Positions 41,701 through 48,939 of a stretch of 64,000 nt of DNA are shown piece after piece. The position numbers and the translations under genes were made by a program. Source of the DNA: Streptacidiphilus sp041262525 (lineage in GTDB: Bacteria; Actinomycetota; Actinomycetes; Streptomycetales; Streptomycetaceae); contig NZ_JBGCCK010000031.1 in assembly GCF_041262525.1 (NCBI RefSeq), positions 1 to 64,000 of the forward strand, written 5' to 3'. Numbering within the stretch: position 1 is the stretch's first letter; each line of letters opens with the position of its first letter. The notes beneath the pieces are model-generated. The model was not told where the DNA came from. It did no database searches and saw nothing but the letters and a program-made list of their open reading frames with translations.

Positions 41701-44700
41701 CCCGTCCTCAACCTGCTCACCAATGAGGGCAACCTGGCGATCCGGGAGCTCCCCGCCATCGCCGACTCCACCCTCATTCACGGGCAGATCACCGTTGCCG
41801 TGCCCGAGCTTGCGCGCCCCGGCAGCGTGGACCATCAGCTTGTCTCGACCGAGGAGACGACAAAGTGGCTCGACGCCCACCTCCCGCACCTCGCGCATTC
41901 CCTGTGGGCGGACACCGCCGTGCGGCCCGCGCTGACCGAGGCGGTCCGCGACGCGCTCCGCGACACCCTGGCACCCAGCACCGATGAGGTAGCGAGCTGG
42001 CTCGCCGAGGGCCTGCGCGAGGAGCAAGTGCTCCAGGCTTCAGTCCGCGAACGGGATCAGTACACCGAGGAGTTCGCGCGAGCCGTCGCCGTCCTGGCCG
42101 ACGAGTTCGTGATGGCTGACGGCGCGGAGTTCCTGGCGTGGACCTACCTGGACGGCGACAACCGCGACGTGATCCTCGACGCGGCCGGCCGCCAGCTCTT
42201 CGCCCAGCTGCGCCAGACAGCCGACGCCATGGCGGACAACGGAGTGGAAACCGCCGCTCCGACACCGACGGCGCAGGACATCATCGCGGGCCCCGCTGTG
42301 GTCGAGGAGAACCAGTCGGCGTCTGCCTCCGGTCTCGCTCAGGCGGCCGATGCCTCGAATGACGCCGCGGAGCCGGCCCGGGTCGCCAATGCCGAGCTGG
42401 CTCCGTTGCCCTGGGACGCAGCGAAGATCCGACAGCGCGGTGTCGCCGGGCTGCGGAGGGCGGAGACGAACGCCGTCCCCAACCTGCACAGCAAGATCGT
42501 GGACGGCGTGGGGCGAGGCCAGGAGGTCGGGGACGTCTGGAGGCAGGACAACCCGTGGGCCCAGTTCCACTCGAACTTGCGGCATGTGCTGGCCGCCCTC
42601 CAGGACGACGAGCCCGCGTACCGCCTGGTCGAGGACGTTGCCACCGAGCTGCAGCGCAGGATCGAGCAAATCGCCGACCGGGCGGCAACCCACTACAACG
42701 AGCTGATCGCGCCGCTCTCCGGAAGCCCGGCCCAACTCGGGTCCCTCGCAGAGAAGTTGACAAACGACAATCGCATCCCGGAGATCGGCGACGCGTTCGT
42801 GCGCGAGGCGCTCATCCTGGTCCTGCAGACTCTGGACGAGGCTGAGCAGACCGAAGCCGGCCGTGAAATCAAGAGCACCGTCGTGCGCGACGCACTCGAC
42901 CAGGTAGTGGGCCTCGCCGGAGTCCGCCTGCACCCGGGCGGCGAGTCAAACCCTGGTGTGGATGCGGCGCTCACGCCCGTAGAGGTCCAGCTCGACGCAG
43001 CTCGCGAACTGATCGCGGAGCTCGCTCTCAACGCTGCGGCGCTGGAGAACTACAACCGCATCCGCACCCTGATCGCCGACCACGAGCAGCAGCAGGCCCG
43101 GACCGCGGCATCCGGCTCCGTGGCGACGGAGCCGGATGAGGAGGTAGCGCACCTCGCCGAACTGGCCGAACCCGGCAGCGCCCCCGTCGCCGAGACCGAG
43201 CCCCTGACGGACCACGACATCGCCGTGGTGCTCGGCCGAATCTCGGACCACAGCTTCGCCCAGTGGATCTTCCACAGCGACGGCGACAGGAAGCACCACC
43301 CGCAGCTGTACGACGGCTACTTCAAGATGCCCGCCGGCCCCGGCCAGGCCGAGAGCAGCGAAACAGGGAGCGCGTACTCCCGCAGCGGCGGCCTCGACAT
43401 CAGCGTCTCCGACGGGGGGACCGAGGTCCGCACTGGCAAGTTGACCTGGGCCAAGGCGCTCAGCTGGCTACGCCCGGCGCTGACGGTGCAGCGCAAGGAG
43501 ATCCTGGACAGGGCTTGGAGCACCGGCAACGCCCTGGCCAGGACCGAGGACGCGTTCCGTGTGATCGGCGAACACGACCGCTTCCGTGCAGTACGGCAAG
43601 AGGTCGAGCAGGTCTGCAGCGGCCTGGTTCGCACCTTGATCGACGAGTCCCTTCAAGCCCACCTGACCGGGCAGGCAGAGAACCTGATCGCCCGCAACCG
43701 ACGCGACGCCAACGAACCAGACGACGGGCTCATCAGCTTGGAAAGCCTCGTCGACCCCGACACCGCCCGCGAGCGCGCAACCGGTGAGCAGACTTTGGAG
43801 CGGCTGCGGACGATCCGCGCCGTACTGCCCGACTACCACACCCAACATGTGCCCCTGAGCGAGGTCGCGGCCGGAGACGCCTTCTGGAGCGTCTCCCCGC
43901 AGCGCCTGCCGTTCGTCGCCCAGGGGCCCGCCGAGGTATCGGGCGGCGCTATAACGATCGCTGGCGTGCTGGGCCTCCCCTCCGGCCAGAGCCGCCCCTA
44001 CGACTGGTCGCACGATCACACCGATCTAACCCGACAGGTCGCGAAGCTGCTCCTGCCCGCCACACTCGCCGGACTCACCGACGTTCCCGCCGACGACGTC
44101 ACCTGGTTCACGACCCAGGCGACCCCCGACAGCGCGGCGCAAGCTGTCGAGCAGACGGAACCGGAGCCGGAGCCGGCTGCACCAACAGCCGCTGCGGCTC
44201 CCGAGGAGGACGTACCAGACGCGGCGCATGACGAGGCTGGGACGGACCTGGAGGAGGGGCAGGCGGCGCAATCCTCGTCCACCACGCAAGCACCCCCTGC
44301 GTCGGCGTCCAAGGAGGAACCGCCGCCTCCTGCTGCGCCGTACACCAGCTTGGAGGACTTCACCGCCGACCTGGACGAGACCCGGCAGGCGTTCGGCGCG
44401 TGGAGCAGTTCGCTCACCGTGCGCCGACTCAACGAGCGCGCCCGGGAGATGCGCAGTCTCACGGATGGACCAGTCGTCAACGAGGCAGAGCAGATCGAGG
44501 AACGGTGGCTGGATCTCATGACAGCCCTCCTCGGCGCACGCGAGATCGACGTGCAGGAGACAGCCCACAGGTTGCGGCAATTCGACGAGGCAGCGACTGC
44601 GGCCGGGCGGTCGTTGCAGGACATGGAGTCGTTCGCCGACGTCGCTGACCGTCGGGCGCTCCAGGCGTCAATCGGCGGCGTCCGGATGGCTGCGGAACGG

Positions 44701-47700
44701 CTGGTTGCGACCGCGTCCCTGGGGACAACTGCTCTCCAGAGCAACGCCGCGGAGAGCATCACCACCGAACCTGTCGGTGACACCGCCACCGTTGTCGAGG
44801 GCGGCGATGGGGCCCCCGACGCTTCCGGCGAGGTGACGGACGAACAGCTGCCCGGCTGGAACGGAGCCACTCCGTTCGCGGCCGAGCTCGCCCAGATGCG
44901 TAAGACGCACCAGGCGTGGACGGCGTCCATGACGGCCACCCGCCTGACCGACCCTGCCAACACCGCCGGCGGGGAACTCGCGGCCCGGATCCAGACCGCG
45001 TGGGAGCAGCTGGAGCCGGTCACGCGGGATCGCAGCAGCGCCCCTGCGCTGATGGCTGAACAGCTTCGCCAGCTGGTGGAGGCGGTCATCGAAGTCGGCG
45101 GTGCCCTGACCGCCAGCAGCCAATACGCCTCGCCTGCGGACCGGCACGTGCTGCTCGCGCTGGTCAGCACCGCCAGCAGGATCGCGGACCAGATCGAGGC
45201 TGCGTTCAGGGCCCAGAGGCCGGAGCCCGTGCAGGACACACCAGAGGCACCGGCCGCCGACCGCGCAACCACGCAGGCGATCGCCGACAGGATGCGGAAC
45301 GTCTCGCCCTCGCAGCAGACGGACCACAAGCCGGACCGGAGCACGAAGCTCGCGCAGGCAGCGTGGCGTACGGGGGTGCGCAGGGCCGCTGAGGGTGAGT
45401 TCGGCGCGACCGCGACGGAGGCCAGGGCGTTCGGCGAGTGGTACATCGCCCAGGGCTACCAGTCGTCCAAGGACATGCCCCGCGCCGAGCTGGCCAGGCT
45501 GTACGACCAGTGGCGGCGCGGCACCGCTGCGCCGGACAAGGCCCAGGACCCGGCCGTCCCCGGTGAGCAGGAGACAGACCCTGCGCCTACTGCGGAGGCA
45601 GAGCCCGCGTCGCAGGCGCAGACGACGACCGTCCCGGAGGCCAGACCGGCGATGCAGCCCGAACCTGCCCCAGAGGCAGAGGTTGCCCCTGAGCCGACAG
45701 GCCCGCTGGTGGTGGAGCCGGAGGCAGCATCGGTGCCTCTGCAGGAGGCCGAGACCGAGCCGGATCTCGACGCCGAGGCCGATTCCGCTCCTGCGGCAGA
45801 GCCCTACTCGCCCGACATGCCGGAGTCCGCGATCGAGCAAGACGACGAGCTCGCTGTGTTCTCGCAGGACGACCCGGGAGTCGAGGCCGAACCATGGGTC
45901 GACGTCATCGGGGAAGGCATCGTCGGCGACACCGAGGTGGTGGACGAGCCCGACGCCGTAACGCAGTCACTGGAGACCCCAGCTCGCGCGGAGCGCCCCG
46001 CAGCGGCGGAGGTTCCCCCCGCGAGCATGCCGAGCGGGGCGGCGACCGATGCCGCCGAAGGCTCTGACCAGGGCACCGCCGCGCAGAGCGTGCCCACCGT
46101 ACCCACCCAGGAGGAAGCGGTGGCCGACCCTGCTGTTCCCGGAGCCGTCGAACAGGACGAACTCGACAGGCATTTCGCCAGCGTCGTGCAGGCGCTCAGG
46201 TCCCCGGTGCGACTCAGCCCACAGGATGAGCAGCGGCTAGAGCTGCAGTATGCGGACCTGCGCCGTCACTTGAACGGTCTTCTGGGTGCGCTCGACGGCG
46301 CCCCGGTCCAAGCGCAGAGTACGGAGCCGTCGGTGGACGCGGCCGACGCGGCGGAGTTCGACGCTGCGGTCGGTGCCACGCAAGAGCAGGCCGGAGCGTA
46401 CTGGGGCACCCCGGAGTGGCAGTCCATCCGCGACGTCCACCAGGCCGGCCAGGCACTGCGCTCCGCCGTGCGCGAGGCGGTGATGACCCATGCGGAGGCC
46501 CTGGTGCGGGACGTCCGGACCCATGGGCTCGACCGCACCATCCAGGCATGGACCGCGCGGGCGGTCTCGCACGGCGCGTTCCTGCTGGCGCGGCGTCTGG
46601 ACGGCAGCGGCATGCGCGACTCGGCGGCCTGGCGCGCGGCGTGGCGGCTGCACCGCGCGGCCTCGACCCGGGCCGACCGCCTGACGGGGCTGCTGCCCGC
46701 GGGGCAGCGGATCGACTTGGCCAGCCAGCTCCGCAGCGCCTGGCAGTGGCTCGCGAACCGCATAGAGAGCCCCATCGCGGACCGCGGCCTCGACGGCGTG
46801 GACGACGTTGCTTCGGGCCAGCAGCTGTCGTTGGTCGCCCGCGGCTTCGAGGCGGTCAGGGGTTACTACCAGGCCGCCGCCGACCGGATGGCCGAGTGGG
46901 CTCAGCATCCCTTGTGGCGGCGAGTCGTCACCGTCTTCGAGTCAGCGAACGAGGTGCTGGGTAGGGCGTGGGCCGGACTCCACCGGCTGGGGGCTGATCA
47001 TGCCACCCTGGGCACGGGCCGCACGCTGTGGGTGCGGACCCTGGAGATCATCGCTCACTCCGCGCGAAGCCTGCTGGACCGTCTGGAGCACGGAGGGAAC
47101 CGTGACGGCCTGCGGTGGAACGCTCTGCGGGTGCTGCACCATGCCGCCGAAGAGGGCATCTCTCACCTGCGTGGTCTCCTCCCCGAGCACGTCAACAGTC
47201 CTCTGGGCGCCTACTACGATCCCGACCGCGGTGCCACGATCAGGGAAGTATCGGTCTCCGCTGCGACTGCGGGTGCGGAGCCGGTGGCTGTTGCGGAGGT
47301 CGGGGAAGCGGACCGTGAGGCCGCGGCCGGTCCGGCGACCACGGCTGCCGGATCGATCCCGCGGGAGGAGTCGCAGGCGCCGGAGAACTGGGAGCAGTTG
47401 CGCGACGCGGTGGACTTCGTGGTCGGTTCGACGTTCGCAGCTGAGCTGCTCGTCAGGAGGCGCCTCTCGATCGACCCTGAACAGGCGGTCCACGTCATGG
47501 GGAGGTTGGAGGGGCTGGGCATCGTCGGGCCGAAGGAAGGTGCGCAACTTCGGCCCGTGCTGGTCCACGATCGCGAGGAGGCGCGGCGCATCCTCGCGCG
47601 GGCGCAGGCGCAGGAAGCCGGGCATCTCGACGCTGCGCCGGAGGGACAGCAGGCTCCGGCAGCTGCGAGCGCTGCACCTGCCGACCTGGGCGAACCAGCC

Positions 47701-48306
47701 GCGGTCGTCGCGAAGACGATCCAGGCCGATCAGGTGAGTACGCCTGTACTGCCGCAGCGGCAGCGTTCCGCCGACCGCCCTGGCCCCGGCCAGCCGAGGC
47801 CGACGGCAGCGCAGCGTCAGCCCCTCGCCGACCCGGGGGCGTCCACGCAGGCGGTGCTGAACGTCCAGGCCAGGAGGCTGGCGGACAGGGCGAGCTTCGC
47901 CGTCTCGGCGGCGTCCAGTCCCCGCGAGCAGGCTGCTGCGACCACGCTGCAGACCTTGGCGGCGAAGACCCAGGACGCGGCAGACCTGATGGCGCAGGGG
48001 CCCACCGCCGCCACGCCCGAGCGCGGCGCGCTGATGGCAGAGCCGTTCCTGCGGGCGCTCCGTGTGGTGGCGGCAGCCAAGGGTGCCGCCCTGCCGGAGG
48101 ACGTCGTGCAGAGCGCCTGGGCGGCGGCGGTGAAGGCCACCGGAGGGCCCAGGAGCGGCGGCCCTGGCGCCGGTGGGCCCGGCGCGGGAACAGCTCCGGC
48201 TGGAAAGGGCGGCCAGCAGCGGCCCGACGACCGCAAAGCTCAGCAGCGGGAACAGCGGCAGCGGCAACAGCAGCAGCGCGTCACGCCACACGGCCCGCGC
48301 ATGTAG
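29749..48306 (+). CDS. Giant polyvalent protein: N6-methyltransferase, SNF2 helicase, UvrD helicase, FtsK-gamma-like domain
   Basis: One uninterrupted 6185-aa frame with a GTG start after TGGAGGAAG. Residues 344-352 (EPGSGSGNF) and 405-408 (NVPF) are motifs I and IV of an N6-adenine methyltransferase. An SF2/SNF2 helicase follows: VGFGKT at 1048-1053, DEVQ at 1244-1247, QREGR at 1579-1583. A UvrD/Rep-type SF1 helicase lies at about 3430-3910: AGTGKT at 3458-3463, DEAQD at 3640-3644, TAHKSKG at 3851-3857, VTVTRAK near 3894-3900. Two related small domains lie near 2605 and 3357. From about 4000 on it is mainly helical with two sets of internal repeats. Residues of about 5881-5945 resemble the FtsK gamma winged helix. 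The methylase-plus-SNF2 core is the hallmark of polyvalent proteins of phages and conjugative elements, probably co-transferred to protect or process incoming DNA. Fusion with UvrD and gamma domains is unusual. Confidence 0.93.
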   Translation: MYQTPRRLSELDAEAAAGSILLRAVTSVSEAACQYRLYVIGHDHPAADPSEQGRFLIVRVSEDGAVHEVSAPSDLQHQEWAEDLFDQLWDGLEDGTLPGDGDREEALAEAVVSGLVPEPMAAVGHTVRPAEPDTAWTPTDDHTEELAPGVRVLYTSSDPQPAADPDDLIEAVDLIEAVVRGLPDPVSGSILVQDVDEDDEPYLVPVERIVSHHVPTPQEVAPASPFRPAGQQDLAPSGRMARVRANIAAIRVLHTLRWESRAATPDEQAVLARWSSWGAVPGIFDPRQRDFAALRGELRSLLTEAEWHAAEATTRNAHFTDASLVEPVWKALVDLGFTDGRVLEPGSGSGNFIAFAPDSAQMTGVELDPVTAEISRALYPDAEIRNESFVATRYPEGYFDAAVGNVPFDEIAMTDPLHNPLRLATHNHFIVKALELTRPGGLVAVLTSRYTMDSTGRTARLEIADRADLVGAVRLPAGAHWKAAGTKAVTDLLILRRRDGEPPTTPPDWVGLSQVAVDEETSILVNSHFKRHPEMVLGTHAVTSSQFTDKDITVRPDDGVDLSDALTQALAEIARKAREEGLTMSASPAAEQRTAVERRVERMRFAEEMFGNDLDRFEGTVIDQHDGTFLQIAGGELSERSVFKNAGDELTSLLRLRDTYVSLLSAESTVGAEDGATALRTQLNDHYDAHTAKYGALNVRQSRRDPRTAHGTFRTDPYAAGVYALEIYDQDTGTAKKSAIFTKAVTHPQQEQNSADTPQDALAISLNRYREVRLGEIAELLGLESLEEAREALGDLVFNEPGTQRLVLAADYLSGDLGEKLEQVESVLRMVSPELREQHPFQANAEALRRTMPPPKTPGDIEDIQIGATWIAPRHYQDFIRQLLQSQFVDVACESGADWEVTAPRGVLKSRAATVVYGTAKRNAVELFQRLLRRNSLVVHPGKVDEDASPEDISNAKRVAAEQTEQAVAKAEELNRLFGDWLWQDHERATDVLNTYNRRFNSWVPYQGDGSHLTFPGLSDQVVPRPHQRAGVARALHEGGHSFFDYEVGFGKTYTIAMTLMEMKRLGMVSKPCVVVKNPTVGDFRNDFLKCYPTARVLAIDSADFNKDTAAAYIAQIANGDWDAVILPQSLFKRIPVSGRGQEQFVADQTAEYRARIHKILTGSDDALAPELNPGGDPLVAESLDVAAANSADLRQVSSRTKDTIKRLQGDLKRHTQRAQKNLVKNTMTGISWEQTGIDGIVVDEVQDFANAEIGANNSELSLTVSAQSRDLMVKLRNPNNRVAIGSTGTPFPNAMPQAYVMLNYFRPDLLERAGLSAFSSFQAQYLTETMAPEISPEGIPRIKERIGAFRNAMNFSRLWKSMADVKTKDDIKLPIPDKYTETVVVPATTQDKTFMAEIADRAEIVRAGEVDASVDNLLKISNDGRLAALDLRMVGWEADGQGKLDAAVERIAAIYHEHKGRKYTDRDGAPNPLTGALQLVFSDRGTPSDKAIKEGRFIAYHYLRDELVARGLPEDMIRFAQDANTAEEKAQLFSDARLGKVAILVGSTDTMGVGVNVQDRAIALHHLDCPWRPSDVTQREGRIVRQFNQHYLQQIPVQVYRWVKEGSFDSFMWQTVERKARFTDQVRTGRDRAEQEQALDGDLGRDYLEFGEIKAIATGNPLLLKQAAADEEVRQLEAAYTNWKRTEQHLRNVVDSADETLATAQGFADLVGKAVERRAAKHTEEFRAELPGGTEVTKRTEAATALRTQLSLMQRRAGREGRSQYEHVATVSGQMIMARVNNGHDFIEFTIRGLGEVPQAIFTVDDVNAALAPGKPPVGLITRIENHIGKLDGLHTTLQGVVEELRQEIERAQKLVGKPFGKMDRLLRARAEQAQINSDIQAQAEGRARTEDDPAEAAAPSQSAATTMATPAAPSSDASSPDSSGLSARPGSPPTAPYVDRAESWAAEESVANAYRQWAERLGAHLDRGSAEERSLTQAAELLLTESSGARQSRLLGFDHLTGVPVVEDLARQIRAVAEQWDRQQRNPQAVRDTWQLSTAIRDHASRYRATVTDPGSAEYRRWASTDEPVNVDVQAAEDAAALMDPLGQYTVTGPGGLSAAPAPGADLAAGVAQLIADGARVEQTATGLLLTLADGARYDIVDATALDVEEPEPLIGADAEVQARVAASDMDTPRSSLPNIEWAAAVLGHYVDSAELVAGRELVASTGRQLEGILRQQSAALEDEFAAELSNALTAAHESTQLSPEETLGIYDRLAQAASALVDSGEGEVAAVAERLQLRTERHLARMQALGNHLTDELMDASALDPESLAVLGRNDPAKERPTPYSDSTHLNLSRSILFQTYDRWPLVSGGGGKAEAALRGAMWERREMPDTRLTAVLPEWLQVVALAMGAADTAEGETRAILRDVAQRAFQHHQHLSAHQLAAAETSPYEDGEAFTQGAEDLVTSWETWLATATARELGEGDGSRPQDAPFTAARAAMEEVREALRSVELASIEDGTLDELTRQTTKLAHTAYALVLSMREETFRQRGDQQVLGRLVRTAYEHAAACRAASLRPAAAAQVRRGVAQRQMALGNMPEAPAAVPEAAIPVVSHAAPLEIEHDYRSTVVRGTSNLPSDTEVRRLLDRLGFKYKGKQSHWILPRSGALADMYQRNERIRRLVQELSKLGRSHRMIETTVQEPPVEIRIPVGEPYATRAEAEEDFGAAFSAYWSLRDTPAGRRLMGSDGRPDGRAVHAALEDLRQGAVGSNLDPFAHAGDAVAQRCVELARATQTISQHLAEEKYRAPAALPHLRAMTQYATLLASRISATVAHEGRWEELFATPVSAAQPAADAGTALHSDAAAVLVGPAPRADDEVSESTVAPASTTADPMLAGPYNADQLAAAVERINSLVTDFLRGTEILAFIDTDLHETVKATWETADTAGRVALTGDDEFAAALAAYSKAVDATGAAVRVMERERARISPALSAPASDLIGATEAHIVRLSLTYRMEQEAREAGRAQRARERAAATAAHDARVHAEARDWVVRAASAADGVLAWLHRVPEEEARAKFDEWLSYLIVTDPVSGAGTRYEDWIGLSSRPSARTDIAADAFAALYTTPSAPDETPGTSPGTAAVPDGLDALISGFDTLPAYEQAGPSADARLAVMATLSLPDGTVHDALLLLQSVEDSDDELDDEPVVRGAQILPSNNLLSTSVEGRWFAGDLLSMQGARVIPLREPIPWAAVRELATGTYEATLQALLRDHAAAATEADIVPGAPAEAGETEAETAHGPVNTTTGQEEETPSPTTDPNGPALAEVAQPAQQVTEGAAADDPSGLAESTELTSRETALSTQEESMADTADTTAEGAWSGRIKIVTEGRAAFVTGTGGDYFQQEADLRKLLKRDQNFAFREGRWRYSGRAANRERVIGEVRAYLRTKDAEAAAAEASKAAAQYPPTPQQQRIIDAVLAGKDVAVQALAGTGKTSTLLMLTEKLPKKRIAYIAFNRAIADEARRKFPRRVTSGTSHSYARTALRNTPLWNKVSRAGKNGGARFPKDVAPALGLTKPLKFKDGGLEPQEVARIALTAVRRYRESADAELGPQHLGERWADSPVTARLLGYAQQIWDDKADPESNRFFFEPDDYIKVWALGNPRLSFDLIMFDEAQDVTPVLKKVIADQQAQKVVVGDSHQGIYEFRGAIDALKDWPADETLPLTQSWRFGPGVAAVGNAYLRLLDSDLQLEGNPGLDTSIGDVDEPDAILTKTNIGAIGAVIEGFDQGKRVALVGGGGDIEAIAKAAQDLQNGRRTKHPELKDFADWNEVREFADGDEDAKALQTLVRLVDRYRPDGLLRMIQSLVPEDAVDEESRPELVVSTAHKSKGREWDNVRIGPDFPQPKEDTNTGEVILPAPAELRLAYVTVTRAKGRLELGSLDWIQLMDPDLMARVAANRSAEVAPAEEVVDTLANAVAEIDAAAEASTAAAQPAAPLPAPFQGPHVRLTLFRNGFGVPVLNLLTNEGNLAIRELPAIADSTLIHGQITVAVPELARPGSVDHQLVSTEETTKWLDAHLPHLAHSLWADTAVRPALTEAVRDALRDTLAPSTDEVASWLAEGLREEQVLQASVRERDQYTEEFARAVAVLADEFVMADGAEFLAWTYLDGDNRDVILDAAGRQLFAQLRQTADAMADNGVETAAPTPTAQDIIAGPAVVEENQSASASGLAQAADASNDAAEPARVANAELAPLPWDAAKIRQRGVAGLRRAETNAVPNLHSKIVDGVGRGQEVGDVWRQDNPWAQFHSNLRHVLAALQDDEPAYRLVEDVATELQRRIEQIADRAATHYNELIAPLSGSPAQLGSLAEKLTNDNRIPEIGDAFVREALILVLQTLDEAEQTEAGREIKSTVVRDALDQVVGLAGVRLHPGGESNPGVDAALTPVEVQLDAARELIAELALNAAALENYNRIRTLIADHEQQQARTAASGSVATEPDEEVAHLAELAEPGSAPVAETEPLTDHDIAVVLGRISDHSFAQWIFHSDGDRKHHPQLYDGYFKMPAGPGQAESSETGSAYSRSGGLDISVSDGGTEVRTGKLTWAKALSWLRPALTVQRKEILDRAWSTGNALARTEDAFRVIGEHDRFRAVRQEVEQVCSGLVRTLIDESLQAHLTGQAENLIARNRRDANEPDDGLISLESLVDPDTARERATGEQTLERLRTIRAVLPDYHTQHVPLSEVAAGDAFWSVSPQRLPFVAQGPAEVSGGAITIAGVLGLPSGQSRPYDWSHDHTDLTRQVAKLLLPATLAGLTDVPADDVTWFTTQATPDSAAQAVEQTEPEPEPAAPTAAAAPEEDVPDAAHDEAGTDLEEGQAAQSSSTTQAPPASASKEEPPPPAAPYTSLEDFTADLDETRQAFGAWSSSLTVRRLNERAREMRSLTDGPVVNEAEQIEERWLDLMTALLGAREIDVQETAHRLRQFDEAATAAGRSLQDMESFADVADRRALQASIGGVRMAAERLVATASLGTTALQSNAAESITTEPVGDTATVVEGGDGAPDASGEVTDEQLPGWNGATPFAAELAQMRKTHQAWTASMTATRLTDPANTAGGELAARIQTAWEQLEPVTRDRSSAPALMAEQLRQLVEAVIEVGGALTASSQYASPADRHVLLALVSTASRIADQIEAAFRAQRPEPVQDTPEAPAADRATTQAIADRMRNVSPSQQTDHKPDRSTKLAQAAWRTGVRRAAEGEFGATATEARAFGEWYIAQGYQSSKDMPRAELARLYDQWRRGTAAPDKAQDPAVPGEQETDPAPTAEAEPASQAQTTTVPEARPAMQPEPAPEAEVAPEPTGPLVVEPEAASVPLQEAETEPDLDAEADSAPAAEPYSPDMPESAIEQDDELAVFSQDDPGVEAEPWVDVIGEGIVGDTEVVDEPDAVTQSLETPARAERPAAAEVPPASMPSGAATDAAEGSDQGTAAQSVPTVPTQEEAVADPAVPGAVEQDELDRHFASVVQALRSPVRLSPQDEQRLELQYADLRRHLNGLLGALDGAPVQAQSTEPSVDAADAAEFDAAVGATQEQAGAYWGTPEWQSIRDVHQAGQALRSAVREAVMTHAEALVRDVRTHGLDRTIQAWTARAVSHGAFLLARRLDGSGMRDSAAWRAAWRLHRAASTRADRLTGLLPAGQRIDLASQLRSAWQWLANRIESPIADRGLDGVDDVASGQQLSLVARGFEAVRGYYQAAADRMAEWAQHPLWRRVVTVFESANEVLGRAWAGLHRLGADHATLGTGRTLWVRTLEIIAHSARSLLDRLEHGGNRDGLRWNALRVLHHAAEEGISHLRGLLPEHVNSPLGAYYDPDRGATIREVSVSAATAGAEPVAVAEVGEADREAAAGPATTAAGSIPREESQAPENWEQLRDAVDFVVGSTFAAELLVRRRLSIDPEQAVHVMGRLEGLGIVGPKEGAQLRPVLVHDREEARRILARAQAQEAGHLDAAPEGQQAPAAASAAPADLGEPAAVVAKTIQADQVSTPVLPQRQRSADRPGPGQPRPTAAQRQPLADPGASTQAVLNVQARRLADRASFAVSAASSPREQAAATTLQTLAAKTQDAADLMAQGPTAATPERGALMAEPFLRALRVVAAAKGAALPEDVVQSAWAAAVKATGGPRSGGPGAGGPGAGTAPAGKGGQQRPDDRKAQQREQRQRQQQQRVTPHGPRM

Positions 48307-48332
48307 GAGAACGCAGCCGGTGTCCCCACGCA

Positions 48333-48360
48333 GCCGCGCGGGGCACCACGTTCGCGCGGC
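48333..48360 (+). terminator. Putative terminator after the giant gene
   Basis: An 8-bp perfect inverted repeat, GCCGCGCG (48333-48340) and CGCGCGGC (48353-48360), with a 12-nt loop, 27 nt after the stop codon. There is no T tract. Confidence 0.5.
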
Positions 48361-48410
48361 CTAGCCGTGAGCTCGTAGGTCTTCACATATGACGGCAGAA
48401 GGGCAAGGAG

Positions 48411-48935
48411 ATGAGCAGCCCCTTTGGTGGCGGTTCTCCGGATGCGCGCCTGGAGGAGCTGGCACGCGAGCTAGCCAGGGCCTCGATGATCAGGCTCGCG
48501 GGGGCCGGGCAGCTGGCGCTGATGACCGACGCACAGTTGAGCTCGGCCCGAGGGAAGGCTGCGGCGGATGCCGTAGCTGCACAGCGGGCGTTGAACCGGG
48601 TGCGTGAACTCAGCATTGCTGGCCGCCCGGTGGACGACGCTGTGGTTGCTCGGAGCCTGCTCGTCCGGCAGACCGCGGATGACCTGCTGCGCGTCACCAC
48701 GGAGCTGCAGCGGCGGATCCGGATGGACCAGCGTCAACGGGCGGCGGAGGCCGCAGTCCGGCGTGCTCTGGCTGACGCCTTGCTGCTTACGGCGGCCCAG
48801 AACGCTGCGGCTGCACGGCAGTTGGAAGAGCGGGCCTCCGACTCGGCGCGGGCACGGCGGCACGCGGAGGCGGAGGCCGAGCTGCAGCAGCACCGTCCCG
48901 AGACTGCGGCAGGGTACGGCGGCGTACGGCGGTAG
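48411..48935 (+). CDS. Hypothetical helical protein
   Basis: A 174-aa protein, ATG at 48411 with GAAGG and GGAG upstream. After a Gly-rich start it is an almost continuous amphipathic helix rich in Ala, Arg and Gln (LARELARASMIRLAGAGQLA, DLLRVTTELQRRIRMDQRQR), probably a coiled coil. No domain recognised. Its end is convergent with, and 4 bp from, the minus-strand 92-aa gene. Confidence 0.7.
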   Translation: MSSPFGGGSPDARLEELARELARASMIRLAGAGQLALMTDAQLSSARGKAAADAVAAQRALNRVRELSIAGRPVDDAVVARSLLVRQTADDLLRVTTELQRRIRMDQRQRAAEAAVRRALADALLLTAAQNAAAARQLEERASDSARARRHAEAEAELQQHRPETAAGYGGVRR

Positions 48936-48939
48936 CGGT

